A stretch of 64,000 nt of DNA from Rheum nobile (lineage: Eukaryota > Streptophyta > Magnoliopsida > Caryophyllales > Polygonaceae), in contig WOAB01000056.1 in NCBI GenBank assembly GCA_027886185.1, forward strand, positions 6,882,001-6,946,000, written 5' to 3'. The position numbers and the translations under genes were made by a program. Position 1 is the stretch's first letter, and each line of letters opens with the position of its first letter. This document shows, in pieces, positions 10,744 to 20,680 of this stretch. Under the pieces are notes generated by a model. The model saw only the letters and a program-made list of their open reading frames with translations, was not told where the DNA came from and ran no database searches.

Positions 10744-12210
10744 ATGCGAAGAGCCCTGAGCGCTGATAATCTCAACGACTATGATCCCGAACCTGAGCGT
10801 ACTTTTCGCACTAGAAGAAGACAATAACGCGAAGCCAGAGAACAAGCAATGGGTGACAACAGAGTGGAATAAGATCATGCTCTGGAAGTTTAAGAGCCAC
10901 GTATGATGCTTGGTGATTATGTGATGCCAAATCACCTTGGTCCTATTTCTGGTGTGGTCTGACCTCCTGTGCAAGCTCGTAACTTCGAGCTGAAACCTTC
11001 CCTGCTCAACATGGTTCAGCAGAATCAGTTTGGAGGTCTACCTTCTGAGAACCCACACCAACATTTGACTACCTTTATTGAGCTGATGGATACAGTGAAG
11101 ATCCATGAAGTGTCCCAAGATGCACTTTTCTTGCGAGCCTTCTCACTCTCTCTACGAGACAGGGCCAAAGCTTGGTTGAAGGCCATACCTTTTGGCTCGA
11201 TAACAACTTGGGATGAGTTAACAAAGGCATTCCTCAACAAATACTTTCCACCAAAGAAGAATGTTGAGATGAGGAATCAAATTCTCGCTTTCAAGATGAA
11301 ATATGAAGAGTCTCTTTATGAAGGGTGGGAAAGATTCAAGGAATTGCTGAACTTATGCCCCCATCATGGGCAACACAAGTGGACCATGTTGCATGTCTTC
11401 TATAATGCTAATGACATTTCTACCAGGCTAATCATTGATGCTCCAACGAGTGGAAGAATCATGAGTATGGAGGTTGATGATGCTTGGGACTTGATCGAGA
11501 ATACTGCTCAACACTCTCACTATTACAGTGATCCGCGATCTACTTCAAGTTCCAAGAAGCCTGCAGGGATGTATGAGGTCAATTTTGAGACACACCAACA
11601 AGCTCAGATAGATGCTATGACACAAGAGATCAAGAGGCTGAGTCTGTTAGTGCAAAAGTCTCAAGCATAGGGTGTAGGTTAATCCACATAAGCTGTTTCT
11701 GGTGTAGCCTGTCAGTTTTGTGGAGAGGGTGACCATACTATATCAACTTGTCACCTATTTTCTTCTCAGAGTGAGTCCTAGGGAGAGGCGAACTACATGA
11801 ACAACTTCAACAAGGACCCTAGGAATGATCCATATTCCAACACTTACAACCCTGGTTGGAGGAATCATCCAAATTTCTCCTATAGGAACAACCAGGCTGC
11901 GCAGAGACCACCCCCTGGATTTCAACAAAGAGCCTTCCCACCACAGAACTAGGCTCCTGCTCAACCAGCTGAAGATCCCAACATGGCCCTCATATTAAAG
12001 GAGCTTTAGAAAATGAATACGACGTTGAAACATCATGAAAGCTTGCATGCTCAATATGCTTTAAATGCTCCTAGACTGCAAGGTCAACTTCCAGGCCAGA
12101 CTGAAGTTAATCCAAAAGGGCAAATCCATGTTATGTCCTTAAAGAAGGAAGACAACTTGAGGATCCTGAGGCTGTGGATGCCAAGAAGAAGGACAAAGTA
12201 GTTGCAGAGC
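10744..12210 (+). pseudogene. Athila gag, copy 2 (broken)
   Basis: It starts at the conserved ATG with the RALSA-NLNDYDPEPE N-terminus, with the same two leader TAA stops as copies 1 and 3. A private TGA lies near 10,961 (GTGGTCTGACC). The longest open stretch, 10,969-11,670, holds the Retrotrans_gag core (SLSLRDRAKAWLKA, KAFLNKYFPPKK, LCPHHGQ). It ends at the shared TAG after KSQA (11,668-11,670). The zinc knuckle CQFCGEGDHTISTC follows at about 11,717, then the second shared TAG. A 1-nt loss in the KKEDNL stretch (near 12,145) is shared with copy 1 but absent from copy 3. Sequence continues to 12,378, where another element has inserted. Confidence 0.85.
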
Positions 12211-12378
12211 CTGAAGAAGTTGTGATCCAAGAAAAAGAGCCTAGATATGTGCCACCACCAGCTTACGAGCCTCCTCTCCCTTTCCCACAAAGGAGAGCTC
12301 AGGCTCAATTGGATCAGTAATATGGCAAATTTGTGAGGTATTGAAAAAGCTCTACATCAACATTCCCTTCACCGACGC

Positions 12379-12438
12379 TGATAGGTGTCATTTCATGCAC
12401 CTTTAGTAGCAATTATTAGCATGATTTGGAGGAGTTTA
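12379..12438 (+). mobile_element. 5' LTR of the non-autonomous element, left remnant
   Basis: The first 60 bp of the LTR match 18,572-18,631 with one visible substitution. The sequence then changes to a reverse-strand element. The matching LTR end is found 3.1 kb downstream. Confidence 0.75.
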
Positions 12439-13400
12439 TGATATTGAGATTATTCATTTACTCTTTCTATGATTGTATTAATTCTCTACACAAACTAAGA
12501 GATTTAGATTCTCAACCAGTATCCTCCAATCCTTAGTAGTATGATCAATAACAATCTCAACAGGTTGTATGGAAAATGGGAACCAATAACATAATACTAA
12601 TTTCTCTAGGTTGTCAATCTAGAGGGAACTACTATTATAAATCTATTTGATGTCCTAATCAACAAATCAAGGGGAATTGAAATATGATCAATGAGATTAA
12701 GTAAGAGAGATAATTAATACAATCATAGAAAGAGTAAAGGAATAATCTCAATATCAAATTCAAACCAAGGCTTCAATTGTCTAGCCAAAAACACAACAAA
12801 ATAAAGAACTAAACTAAGAAAGGGAAAAACAATACTGAATGGAAAATGATGATCCGAAGATGATGAATGGAGGCTGTGAGAGTTAGGTTAAATAAGTTAA
12901 CCTAAACCCCCAAGATCACAAACATCATCCTACAAGGAAATAAACTAATATTCGGAATAAAATAAAATAAAATAAAGAAAAAGGAAAAATAAAATAAAAG
13001 TTCGAAACGGTTCGGGCTCGCTCCCGCTGATGGACGCGGCTGCGGCCAAAAGGCTACGGTCGCGGTTTGCTCTCGAAGTGAACATTAAATTTCCGAAATT
13101 GGCCGCGGTCGCGGCATGACAACCGCGGTCGCGGCCTTCTCTCTTCAGCGTCATTTTCTTCGGAAATTTGCCCCGGTCTTCTTCTTGCCTCTTCCTTGTG
13201 GTTTCTTCATAGATCTTCAACGTTTCCTCAGGTGGTCAACTCCTCTTCCTCTGGATATCTTCAATTTGCTTCTCCAGACCACCAAAACCACACTTCTCTG
13301 CTCCAACTCCATAATCTCCAATTGTGCATAAAATCCCAACAAATGGCGCCTCAAACCTGGTAATAATCCCTAGAAATGTGCTATAAAATAGCACTGATCA
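12439..13400 (-). mobile_element. Reverse-strand LTR (3' side), truncated or rearranged
   Basis: On the minus strand it begins TGATCAGTGC directly after AAGCATGGGGGATT. It contains several CCGCGRYCGCGG-type palindromes (13,027-13,135). It ends in a 44-bp inverted duplication of its own sequence (see 12,440-12,755) rather than at a normal CA terminus beside a primer site. Confidence 0.55.
12440..12755. repeat. 316-bp inverted repeat with ~44-bp arms
   Basis: GATATTGAGATTATTC at 12,440 and GAATAATCTCAATATC at 12,740-12,755 are the outer parts of arms about 44 bp long with very few mismatches. It resembles a fold-back element or an inversion joint. No target duplication is evident. I cannot tell a MITE from a rearranged LTR end. 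Confidence 0.5.
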
Positions 13401-13437
13401 AATCCCCCATGCTTAAACCTTGCTCGTCCTCGAGTAA
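13401..13437 (-). promoter_or_regulatory. Pre-PPT hairpin and polypurine tract (reverse-strand element)
   Basis: Minus strand: TTACTCG-AGGA-CGAGCAA forms a 7-bp stem with one mismatch and is followed by AAGCATGGGGGATT and the LTR start. Same arrangement as at 18,534 and 52,487. Confidence 0.55.
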
Positions 13438-14510
13438 GCTAAAGTCAACCTACTCCTCCAATTAATCCCCAAGGTTTCAGGAAGCATAGAAAACTTAACC
13501 TCCAAGAATCATACCTAACAATAAACTCCAGACACCAATACAAATAAGCACAGCACAACATACAACAACTCAAATCAACACCACACACAATCAAGCTAAA
13601 AGGAAAGCATAGTGCCTCCCCCAAGCTTATCCCAAACACCATAGAGTGAATAAAAATCTAATCCTATCTCCCATCTATCTTCTTATACCTCCCAGAGTGA
13701 CCTACCCGAATCCTCCTTATATCACCTCTTCTTATTTCACCACGCCAAGTAAAATGAGGATTCCTAAAAATCACTCTTCTTCTTTTCACTCATTTTGCCA
13801 AGGCGCCCTTTCGGGTTTTCACCAAGCCACTCATTTCATTTTTCAATAGATGGGCTCACAATATACTCACATCACTCTTGACCTCATATTACCCCAGCCT
13901 AATGCTGGTCCAAGCCACCTGCTTATTACCTAGGCCGCCCTTTTGGGTTTTCGACGTATCCCAGGATTTCTAATGTATGCCTTTTTTTCAATTTTTGGCT
14001 TTTTATCTTTTTATTCATTTTTCTCCTTAGCGACATAGCAAGTATAGAACCCTCCCCCGTGCTTAAACATTGCATTGTCCTCAATGTAATGAAAGACAAA
14101 AGAATAGAAGCACAGGGAAAAGCAAAAAATAACTCACAAACGTCGCCAAGCTGCTTGGACACTTCCGTTGTTGCTGGCGGTATACATAATGTATGCACAT
14201 GTCTCTAGTGTTGGGTGGGTGTCTTCATCAACTCCATCGTCTTCATTACCGTGCAACCAAAGGGAACCACTTGGTGAGTAGTGGTATAGCAAATACGTCG
14301 GGGTTGCACGGCCTTCAAAACCCACAAAAAAATGGGCCCAGATATGATCATGGTGTGGGCCCTAGTGTTCCTCCTCCTCAGCTGTCAATTATAGGGCCAT
14401 CATCGTTGTCAAATCAAGTATAGGGCAGTGTATCCTCCATGACAACATGATGCGTACCATCTCCATGGGGAACTCTGGACAGCTGGCCTTCGGTAGAACT
14501 TTTTTTTTTT
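13402..14510 (-). repeat. Left arm of a ~1-kb inverted repeat
   Basis: The reverse-strand element's 3' non-coding interior is homologous to 17,515-18,570 on the plus strand. For example GGGCGGCCTAGG, CATTGAGGACAATG and GTTCCCCATGGAGA occur in both, in opposite orientation and matching order. No coding domain is recognisable. The ORFs that appear in this stretch are short and not conserved between the arms. Confidence 0.7.
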
Positions 14511-14784
14511 TAAATTCCGTTTAAGGCTTTTTCGGATTTTTTTTTTACTAAACCCTAATTCGCCGCGGCGGCCGCGATCGCGGTTTCCAGGCCGCGGTCG
14601 TGGTTGCTTCTCGAATTGTTTGCCGCGGCTGCGGTGGCCACGACGCGGTCACGGTTTTCCTTCTGCTCTTCCTGCGGGTTAGTCAAAAACGAAAACACAG
14701 ACAAAGAAAGAAAACTAAAAGAAAAGGATAGTGTCTTGTTATCAAATCGGTAAACAAACAAACAAGAAAATACAAACCTTAGAT

Positions 14785-14802
14785 TCCCCGGCAACGGCGC
14801 CA
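14785..14802 (-). other. Primer binding site 2, tRNA-Asp type (reverse strand)
   Basis: The complement reads TGGCGCCGTTGCCGGGGA, preceded on the minus strand by an LTR-like end TTATCA. Only 20 bp upstream on that strand lies another primer site. Confidence 0.65.
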
Positions 14803-14821
14803 ATTTGATAAAGCGTTTTGT

Positions 14822-14839
14822 TCCCCGACAACGGCGCCA
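14822..14839 (-). other. Primer binding site 1, tRNA-Asp variant (reverse strand)
   Basis: The complement reads TGGCGCCGTTGTCGGGGA, one base different from the perfect site, and follows the LTR end CACGTCA. Two primer sites in tandem suggest recombination between two element families within this region. Confidence 0.65.
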
Positions 14840-14843
14840 AATT

Positions 14844-15587
14844 TGACGTGGCCTAAGGTCGTTATGCCAAATCAAAGTAAACCTCAACTTCCAAACTAGT
14901 ATAGTAAGTAAGCAAGGGTCGAAATCCCAAGAGAATCACAAGTGTCTGTATTCCTGTCACAAATCAAATACCAATCGAACAGTAGTAACAAAGGGGGGTT
15001 TTGAGGTTTGGTTTTGCGAAATCTAAAGATGAATCAAATAAAGGAAAAGCGTTCCTCCTAGCAAATATCCACAATTCACGGAATATGGTTGATCATAGAC
15101 TATCTCGAATTCTTCTTCCTTCCTAAGGTTGTTCCTGTCCCGATCGTGAGTAGATTAATAGGTCAACCAGACCTAAGAACCCTTACCAGTGAATAACCCT
15201 AGCACCACTAGTGATTCAACCCAAAGACAGCTTTGCACATAAGAATTAACCAGGATGCATGTAGCTCCGTGCTCTTCGCATTCTTCCGCGCCTGCAGAAA
15301 TATCTCGAATGCCCCGAAGTCCCACGATCGCGGCTTCCTTGCCCGCGGTCGCGGTTAATGCTCGACCTTCTGCGTCTGCAATCTTCACTTCTACTCTTCT
15401 ATAGGCCTTCTCTTGACTGCTCCTTCCTCAATGTCTCTAACAATCTTCAAGTAGGCTCAAAACATCTCCAAAACACCAAAACTTCGCCTCCTAACTCCAT
15501 GCACATGAATGTGTCTAAAGCTATCCGAATGATACCAATAAATCCTCTAATGGCTCTTAGTTAAGCCCTACAAAGTAGTGCTTATCA
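14844..15587 (-). mobile_element. Reverse-strand LTR (5' side), 744 bp
   Basis: Minus strand from TGATAAGCACTACTTTGTAG to CACGTCA. The start closely resembles the LTR at 61,891 (TGATACGCTCTACTTTGTAG), so both belong to one Athila-type family. It contains a CGCGACCGCGG palindrome and a CGCGATCG motif (15,325-15,356). Confidence 0.6.
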
Positions 15588-15662
15588 TTGCCTCTACTAC
15601 TTGTTTAGGTTTGTTAGGTTTTATTTTGACCGGGTTTAAGACGACTAAAAACCCGTCCGTCA
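15588..15662 (+). mobile_element. 5' LTR of the non-autonomous element, right remnant
   Basis: The last 75 bp of the LTR (TTGCCTCTACTACTTG...CCGTCA) match 20,013-20,087 with one or two substitutions. They lie immediately before the primer site. Confidence 0.75.
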
Positions 15663-15665
15663 AAT

Positions 15666-15683
15666 TGGCGCCGTTGCCGGGGA
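15666..15683 (+). other. Primer binding site of the non-autonomous element
   Basis: TGGCGCCGTTGCCGGGGA, tRNA-Asp type, 3 bp after CCGTCA. Confidence 0.8.
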
Positions 15684-15804
15684 GGCAAGATTTGATTTTT
15701 CTGTGTGTTTGTTTGTGTGCGTGTTACTTTGGTGTGGACCTATCTTACGGTCCACACCCGTTCTACTGACTTTTATTTTTCCTTTTTTTGATTTTGATAC
15801 AGAT

Positions 15805-17247
15805 ATGGATTTCTGCGGAGAGCCGCGATATGACCCATACTCCTACGCATACAATCCAGGGTGGATAGATCACCCCAATTCGAGTTATGGGTACCATCAA
15901 TACCCTCCATATGGCCATGACTGCCAGGAGTTCTACCCAGAGCCACAGTCATTCTATCAGCAGGGTACTCCGCACCAGTACTATCCAGCATACGATCATA
16001 GCCCGCCAGTATCCAATCCAAGTCCCTCCATGTCAACTGAAGAGATGCTCAGGACCTTGACTCAGCACTTCACCGCGTCAAGCTCCGACCGCCCCACGGC
16101 ACCCCTGACCGTGACCCGGCGGCATGTTGGAACTGAAGCCAGTGAAGGAGAACGCAGACCACCGCCCCGCGGCGACACTGACCGCGACCCGGCGGGAAGA
16201 CCCAGTTACCCCTCCTCACAGCTGCCGCCCCGCGGTGATGACCGCTGCCCCGCGGTGGACAGAGTGCATCCTAGCGAGACTTCGCCGTGCCCCGCGGTGG
16301 AACCAACGCGACCCAGTGTCCAAAATTCTGGTTCTGCTGTTGAGAGAAAGGAGATCTTCTCAATGACCCGACAGAGCACTGAGCAGCTGCATGTCACCCC
16401 CTTAGCTGAAAGGGAAGAGCAAATTTGTGAGGCGGAGGCAGAATATAGAGGGATGTCTGCAGGTTAAAGCCATGACCGCAGATTACTCAAGGAGTTAGGC
16501 TTTCCAGATGATATTTGGGACCGCGAGGTGCTTTTGGAAGAAGAGAACCCAAGATCACGGGAGATGTCTCTCGACCGCGGTTCACTTGAGGAGTTAGGAC
16601 TTCCAGATGATATTTTGGATCGCAAGGTGCTGACTGAGGAGGAGTACTTTTTGGGACTAGAGGAGTGGAGCGACGATGAGGAGGAGTGCCGCGACCGCGG
16701 AAATACTCCAGAGACAACCGTTTCTCTCGAGAATGCCCCGGCAGTCCCCGACCCTCTGGAGGCTGCCTATGATGAGTTTGTGCATCTCAACTCCTTCCCA
16801 CTTGTCTCGCTACAACCCGTCGCACCCTTCCTTGAGGCTTCCCGAGATACTCAAAGGCTAAAGAACAACGAGGATATCTATTAGGCCTTTAGTGACTGCA
16901 TAAAAACCGTTCCCTTGGTCACACTGGCTGACAGCACCCCTCACAGCAAGGAAATGTTAAAGGTGCTGGGCATGATCAAGAAGAAACCGAAGGGGAAACA
17001 CAAGAAGGAGAACTTGATGCAAGTGGCGAATTGTTACATACTGGATACGGGGCAAGATAAGCATGCAGGCCCTGAGATGTTGGGTAGGCCATTTCTGAAG
17101 ATGGAAAGTGCGTTCATGGGTATACACAACGGTCCACCCACAAAGAAGTATAGGAGATTGGGGGTCACGCTCAATCGGGAGTATACAAAGAAGCATCCCC
17201 TTGATCCAGGCCCCAGGAGTTTGGTGGTTGTGAGCAAACCAAGTTGA
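15805..17247 (+). pseudogene. Gag-linker/protease remnant ORF of the non-autonomous element
   Basis: One reading frame of 480 codons interrupted by TAA at 16,465-16,467 and TAG at 16,882-16,884. The N-terminus (FCGE, then DPYSYAYNPGW, HPNSSYGYHQ) matches the Athila Gag segment just after the zinc knuckle. The Gag core upstream of that segment is absent. The middle (residues ~95-380) is Pro/Arg/Asp/Glu-rich and partly encoded by CCGCGG-rich DNA. The end has MLGRPFLKMESAFMGIHNG, the C-terminal strand of an Athila protease, without the catalytic loop. No reverse transcriptase, RNase H or integrase follows. The ATG is preceded by TTTTGATACAG, an acceptor-like sequence. This is probably a cis-element carrier with residual coding; whether the ORF was ever translated is unknown. 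Confidence 0.65.
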
Positions 17248-17287
17248 GGAGGATGGAGTAGTATGTCAAGCCATGACAATAACTAAG

Positions 17288-17317
17288 GCGCTGTCCGGGA
17301 GGCAACTCGTGGTATGT
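17288..17317 (+). promoter_or_regulatory. Conserved GGGAGGCAAC / GGTATGT block
   Basis: GCGCTGTCCGGGAGGCAAC-TCGTG-GTATGT, 40 bp after the ORF end. It is the diverged equivalent of the post-pol block in the three Athila copies, kept although all of pol is gone. Confidence 0.45.
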
Positions 17318-17514
17318 TTTACTTTCTTTGTTTTTCTTTCTTTATTTCTTGCATTAGTTTTGCTTGTTTTGCTTTGTTTTTGTTTTGGTTTTTGTTTCTG
17401 ACTAATCTGTAGGGAAGAGACCCATGCCTATTGAAGAAGGTGTTTCCACACCATTGTAAGTCTCTTCCTTCCCTGTACTAAGTCACCCCCCGAAAAAAGC
17501 TTAAACGGGGGGCA

Positions 17515-18570
17515 AAAAAAAAAAGTTCTACCGAAGTCCAGCTGTCCAGAGTTCCCCATGGAGACGGTGCGCATCATGTTGTCAAGGAGGATATATTGCC
17601 CTACACTTGATTTGACAACGATGATGGCCCTACAATTGACAGCTGAGGAGGAGAAACACTAGAGCCTACACCATGATTACATCTGGGCTCCACCATGTGT
17701 TCCTAGAAGGCCGTGCAACCCTAATATCATTGTTTTACCACTACTCACCAAAGTGGTTCCCTTTTGGTTGCATGGTAGAAGAAGATGCTGAAGTGATGAA
17801 GACACCCGCCCAACACCAGAGACCTGGGCATTTATTGAGAAGACCGCCAGCGACACCTTCAGTGTCCAAGCAGCTTGGCGGCGTTTGTGAGTTAATATTT
17901 TTTGCTTTTTCCTATGCTTCTATTCTTTTGTCTTTCATTACATTGAGGACAATGCAATGTTTAAGCATGGGGGAGAGTTCTATACTTGCTACGTTGTTGA
18001 GGAGAAAAATAAAAATAAAAATAAAAATAAAAGCCAAAAATTGAAAAAAGGCAAAAATTGAAATCCTGGGATAGGTCGAAAACCCGAAAGGGCGGCCTAG
18101 GTAATAAGCAGGTGGCTTGGACCAGTATTAGGCTGGGGTAATATGTGGACAAGAGTGACGTGAGCATATGTGAGTACATCTATTGGAAAATGAAATGAGT
18201 GGCTTGGTGAAAACCCGAAAGGACGCCTTGGCAAAATGAGTGAAAAAAAGAAGAATGATTTTTAGGATTCCTCATTTTTCCTGGCGTGGCGTCATAAGAA
18301 AAGGAGATATAAGAAAGTTTCGGATAGGTCACTCTGGAGAGATAAGAAGATAGATGGGAGGCTAGGATTAGTATTATCACTCTATGGTGTTGTGTTGTAT
18401 TGTGTTGTTGTGCTGTGCATGTTGCTTTGGTACTCTGGAGCTGATTGTTGAGTTGTTGTAGTTGCTGGTGTCATTTTTTCTTGTACTTCCTGAGACCTTG
18501 ATGTTGGATTGAGAGAGTAGGTTTTTCTTTAGCTTACTCGGGACGAGTAAATGTCTAAGTATGAGGGAAT
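17515..18570 (+). repeat. Right arm of the ~1-kb inverted repeat; 3' non-coding region
   Basis: Long non-coding region of the non-autonomous element, homologous in inverse orientation to 13,402-14,510. It contains CATTG-AGGA-CAATG (17,941-17,954) followed by an internal polypurine tract AAGCATGGGGGAGA. It also contains an (AAAAAT)n-like tract near 18,010. The open stretch 17,673-18,044 is not preserved in the other arm and is not called. Confidence 0.65.
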
Positions 18571-18571
18571 T
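18534..18571 (+). promoter_or_regulatory. Pre-PPT hairpin and polypurine tract (non-autonomous element)
   Basis: TTACTCG-GGA-CGAGTAA is a perfect 7-bp stem (18,534-18,550), followed by TATGAGGGAATT and the LTR start at 18,572. The polypurine tract would prime plus-strand DNA synthesis. Confidence 0.6.
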
Positions 18572-20087
18572 TGATAGGTGTCATTTCATGCACCTTTACT
18601 AGCAATTATTAGCATGATTTGGAGGAGTTTATGATCAGTTTTGAGGTTAAGTCTGTAATCCAGAAGATGTGAAGAGAATTGAAGATATCCAGGGATTTAC
18701 AGCTTAATGAGGGATGAAGATGATGAGGATCCGCTTGAAGACTAATTGAAGAAGGCTACCAACACTTGGTAGTATGGAAGAGCGGAAGAGAAGAAGAAGA
18801 GCTAAAGAAAGGAGTGGGCGAGTGTCACCGCCCCGCGCCAGATCCACCGCGACCCGGCGGTGGGTCTCATAAAAGAAGCACCTTCCCGCGGTGGGAGCTG
18901 ACGCCCCGCGGCGCGCTCGCGAGGCGAACCAGCAAAATTGAAGCCACGTAGTGCTGATTTAATGTTGGGCCAAAGTGAGGAAATAAGGCCCAATAGAAGA
19001 AAAGCCCAAAAAGAATCAGCTGCGTGAAGAATGCTGCGCGCGTGCTAAGCTGGAAAGAGATGGTGATGACGTCAGCATGATGACAACGAAGCAGGTGTTG
19101 CATGTGTGGGCCGCGCTGCTAGAAGATGGGCCGAGAGTGAGCTGCTGAACGAGAATGCACGGGATTAATTTCCTATTTCGTTTGATTATTTTTTGTTATA
19201 ATTTATTGTTATTTTATTATTTTATTTTACACTTTTGGAATTAGGTTAAAAACAACCTTTTTAACCTAGTTGCCACCATTCAGATCAGGAGACTCATTTT
19301 CTTTCTGCCTCTAGGGTTTTAACCCATGGAGAACTAAACACCTTTATTTCGCTAGACAATTAGAGCATTGCAATGGATTGGTTGTGAGATTTCTATTCCT
19401 TGTTCTATATCTTATTAAGTTGGTTTAATTCTCTTCAGCATATTGTCTATTGGTTTGTGTTGATTTATCTAGAGTTTCTAACTAGGTTTATCGATATTTA
19501 TCATAGTGCTAGGATTTGCATATAGCGGAATGCGAGTGCATATCTAGTAGCAAACACAATTGTTACATATAGTGGAATACGAGTGTGCAATTGTGAGAGA
19601 GAGTTATTTGCATGTTAAGTAGTAAGGTTTTCTTCTATTTGCATGTATCCTATATCCTTGTTTGAATGCTATTGCTTTATTGATAGTAAGGTTTTCTTCT
19701 ATTGATATTGTGGTAAGTACTATCAACAACTGTCTGAATTGGTAGTTAATTACGATCAGGATGGGAATGACTATAAGATTGTGAAAAGAACTTGGAACAA
19801 TAGTTATCAGTGATCAACCAGTTTTATCTGCAGTGTGGATATTTGTCTAGTGAAATACTTCCACCCATCATACTTATTCTTTCTCTAAAGCTTGCATCCT
19901 TGTTACTCTGCGATCATACAAAAACCCCCCTATTACTTGTCGGTTACACGTCTTTTGCATGCTAATCAACACTTAGAAAGATCACTTCCTCCCTGTGGGA
20001 TTCGACCCTTGCTTGCCTCTACTACTTGTTTAGGTTTGTTAGGTTTTATTTTGACCGGGTTTAAGACGACTAAAAACTCGTCCGTCA
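18572..20087 (+). mobile_element. 3' LTR of the non-autonomous element, 1,516 bp
   Basis: It starts TGATAGGTGTC right after the polypurine tract and ends CCGTCA at the target duplication GACGC. U3 carries CCGCGG-rich palindromes (18,830-18,925) in otherwise AT-rich DNA. The right half is AT-rich without coding potential. This is the only complete LTR of the element. Confidence 0.8.
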
Positions 20088-20092
20088 GACGC

Positions 20093-20680
20093 TCTAAAGT
20101 AAAGGCCATCATATGTGAAGTTCTTGAAAGAGATCTTGTCCAACAAGAAGAAGCTGGATGTCTACCAATCCGTCTCCCTGAGCCAGGAGTGCAACACTCT
20201 AATTCAGAATAAATTGCCTCCTAAGCTTGAAGACCCTGGAAGCTTTCATGTTCCTATGGTGATTGGCAATAGCATCTACAATGCTTTGTGTGATTTGGGA
20301 GCCAGTGTGAGTATGATTCCGCTATCCATATGCAAGAAGCTGGATTTGGGAGAGCCAAGACCAGTGAGGATGACTCTTTTCATGGCAAACAGATCCACTG
20401 CACGTCCAATAGGTATTTTGGAGGACATTCCCATCCAGATAGGTAAGTTCTACATTCTTGTGGATTTTATTGTCTTTGATATTGAGGCTGATTTTCCTGT
20501 TCCTATTATATTAGGAAGACCCTTTCTAGCTACTGTAGGTATACTCATTGATGTTAAGCAGGGTGTTCTTTCCTTTACTATTGGGGATGAGAAAATTGAA
20601 TTTAATTTTTCCAAAGCTATTAAACAACCTGCTTTTGAGGATGATGGTTCCAGGGTAGATGTAGTTGACCAGGAAGCTCA
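20093..20680 (+). pseudogene. Athila protease, copy 2
   Basis: Resumes copy 2 after the insertion at the VKFLKEIL segment. ALCDLGASVSMIPLS and VPIILGRPFLATVG are intact, and the frame runs on without a stop into the RT-proximal region. Copy 2 has CAG at VVDQEAQGA, where copies 1 and 3 have TAG. The protease is separated from its N-terminal part (12,330-12,378) by the 7.7-kb insertion, so it is inactive as a locus. Confidence 0.8.

Larger units (their letters stand above)
12439..15587 (-). mobile_element. Reverse-strand chimeric LTR element inside the 5' LTR
   Basis: Read on the minus strand, this has an LTR beginning TGATAAGCAC at 15,587, primer-site sequence at 14,839 and 14,802, a short non-coding interior, a hairpin plus polypurine tract at 13,437-13,401 and a second LTR beginning TGATCAGTGC at 13,400. 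The two LTRs are not copies of each other, so this is a recombinant of at least two Athila-type families. No target duplication is visible at its ends. The host LTR has lost its central ~1.38 kb here, which argues against a simple insertion. Confidence 0.6.
12379..20087 (+). mobile_element. Non-autonomous Athila-related LTR retrotransposon inserted in copy 2
   Basis: The element runs from TGATAGGTGTC to CCGTCA and is bounded by the 5-bp target duplication GACGC (12,374-12,378 and 20,088-20,092). Removing it rejoins copy 2 at the CCGACGCTCTAAAG context seen in copies 1 and 3. It has a tRNA-Asp primer site (15,666), a single broken ORF limited to gag-linker and protease remnants, a pre-PPT hairpin and a complete 3' LTR. 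It lacks reverse transcriptase and integrase, so it must have moved in trans. Its 5' LTR is interrupted by a reverse-strand element. Confidence 0.8.

Noticed and set aside
14193..14423. Open frames in the inverted-repeat arms (also 17,673-18,044)
   Set aside because: The two arms do not preserve the same frame, so these are non-coding 3' regions.
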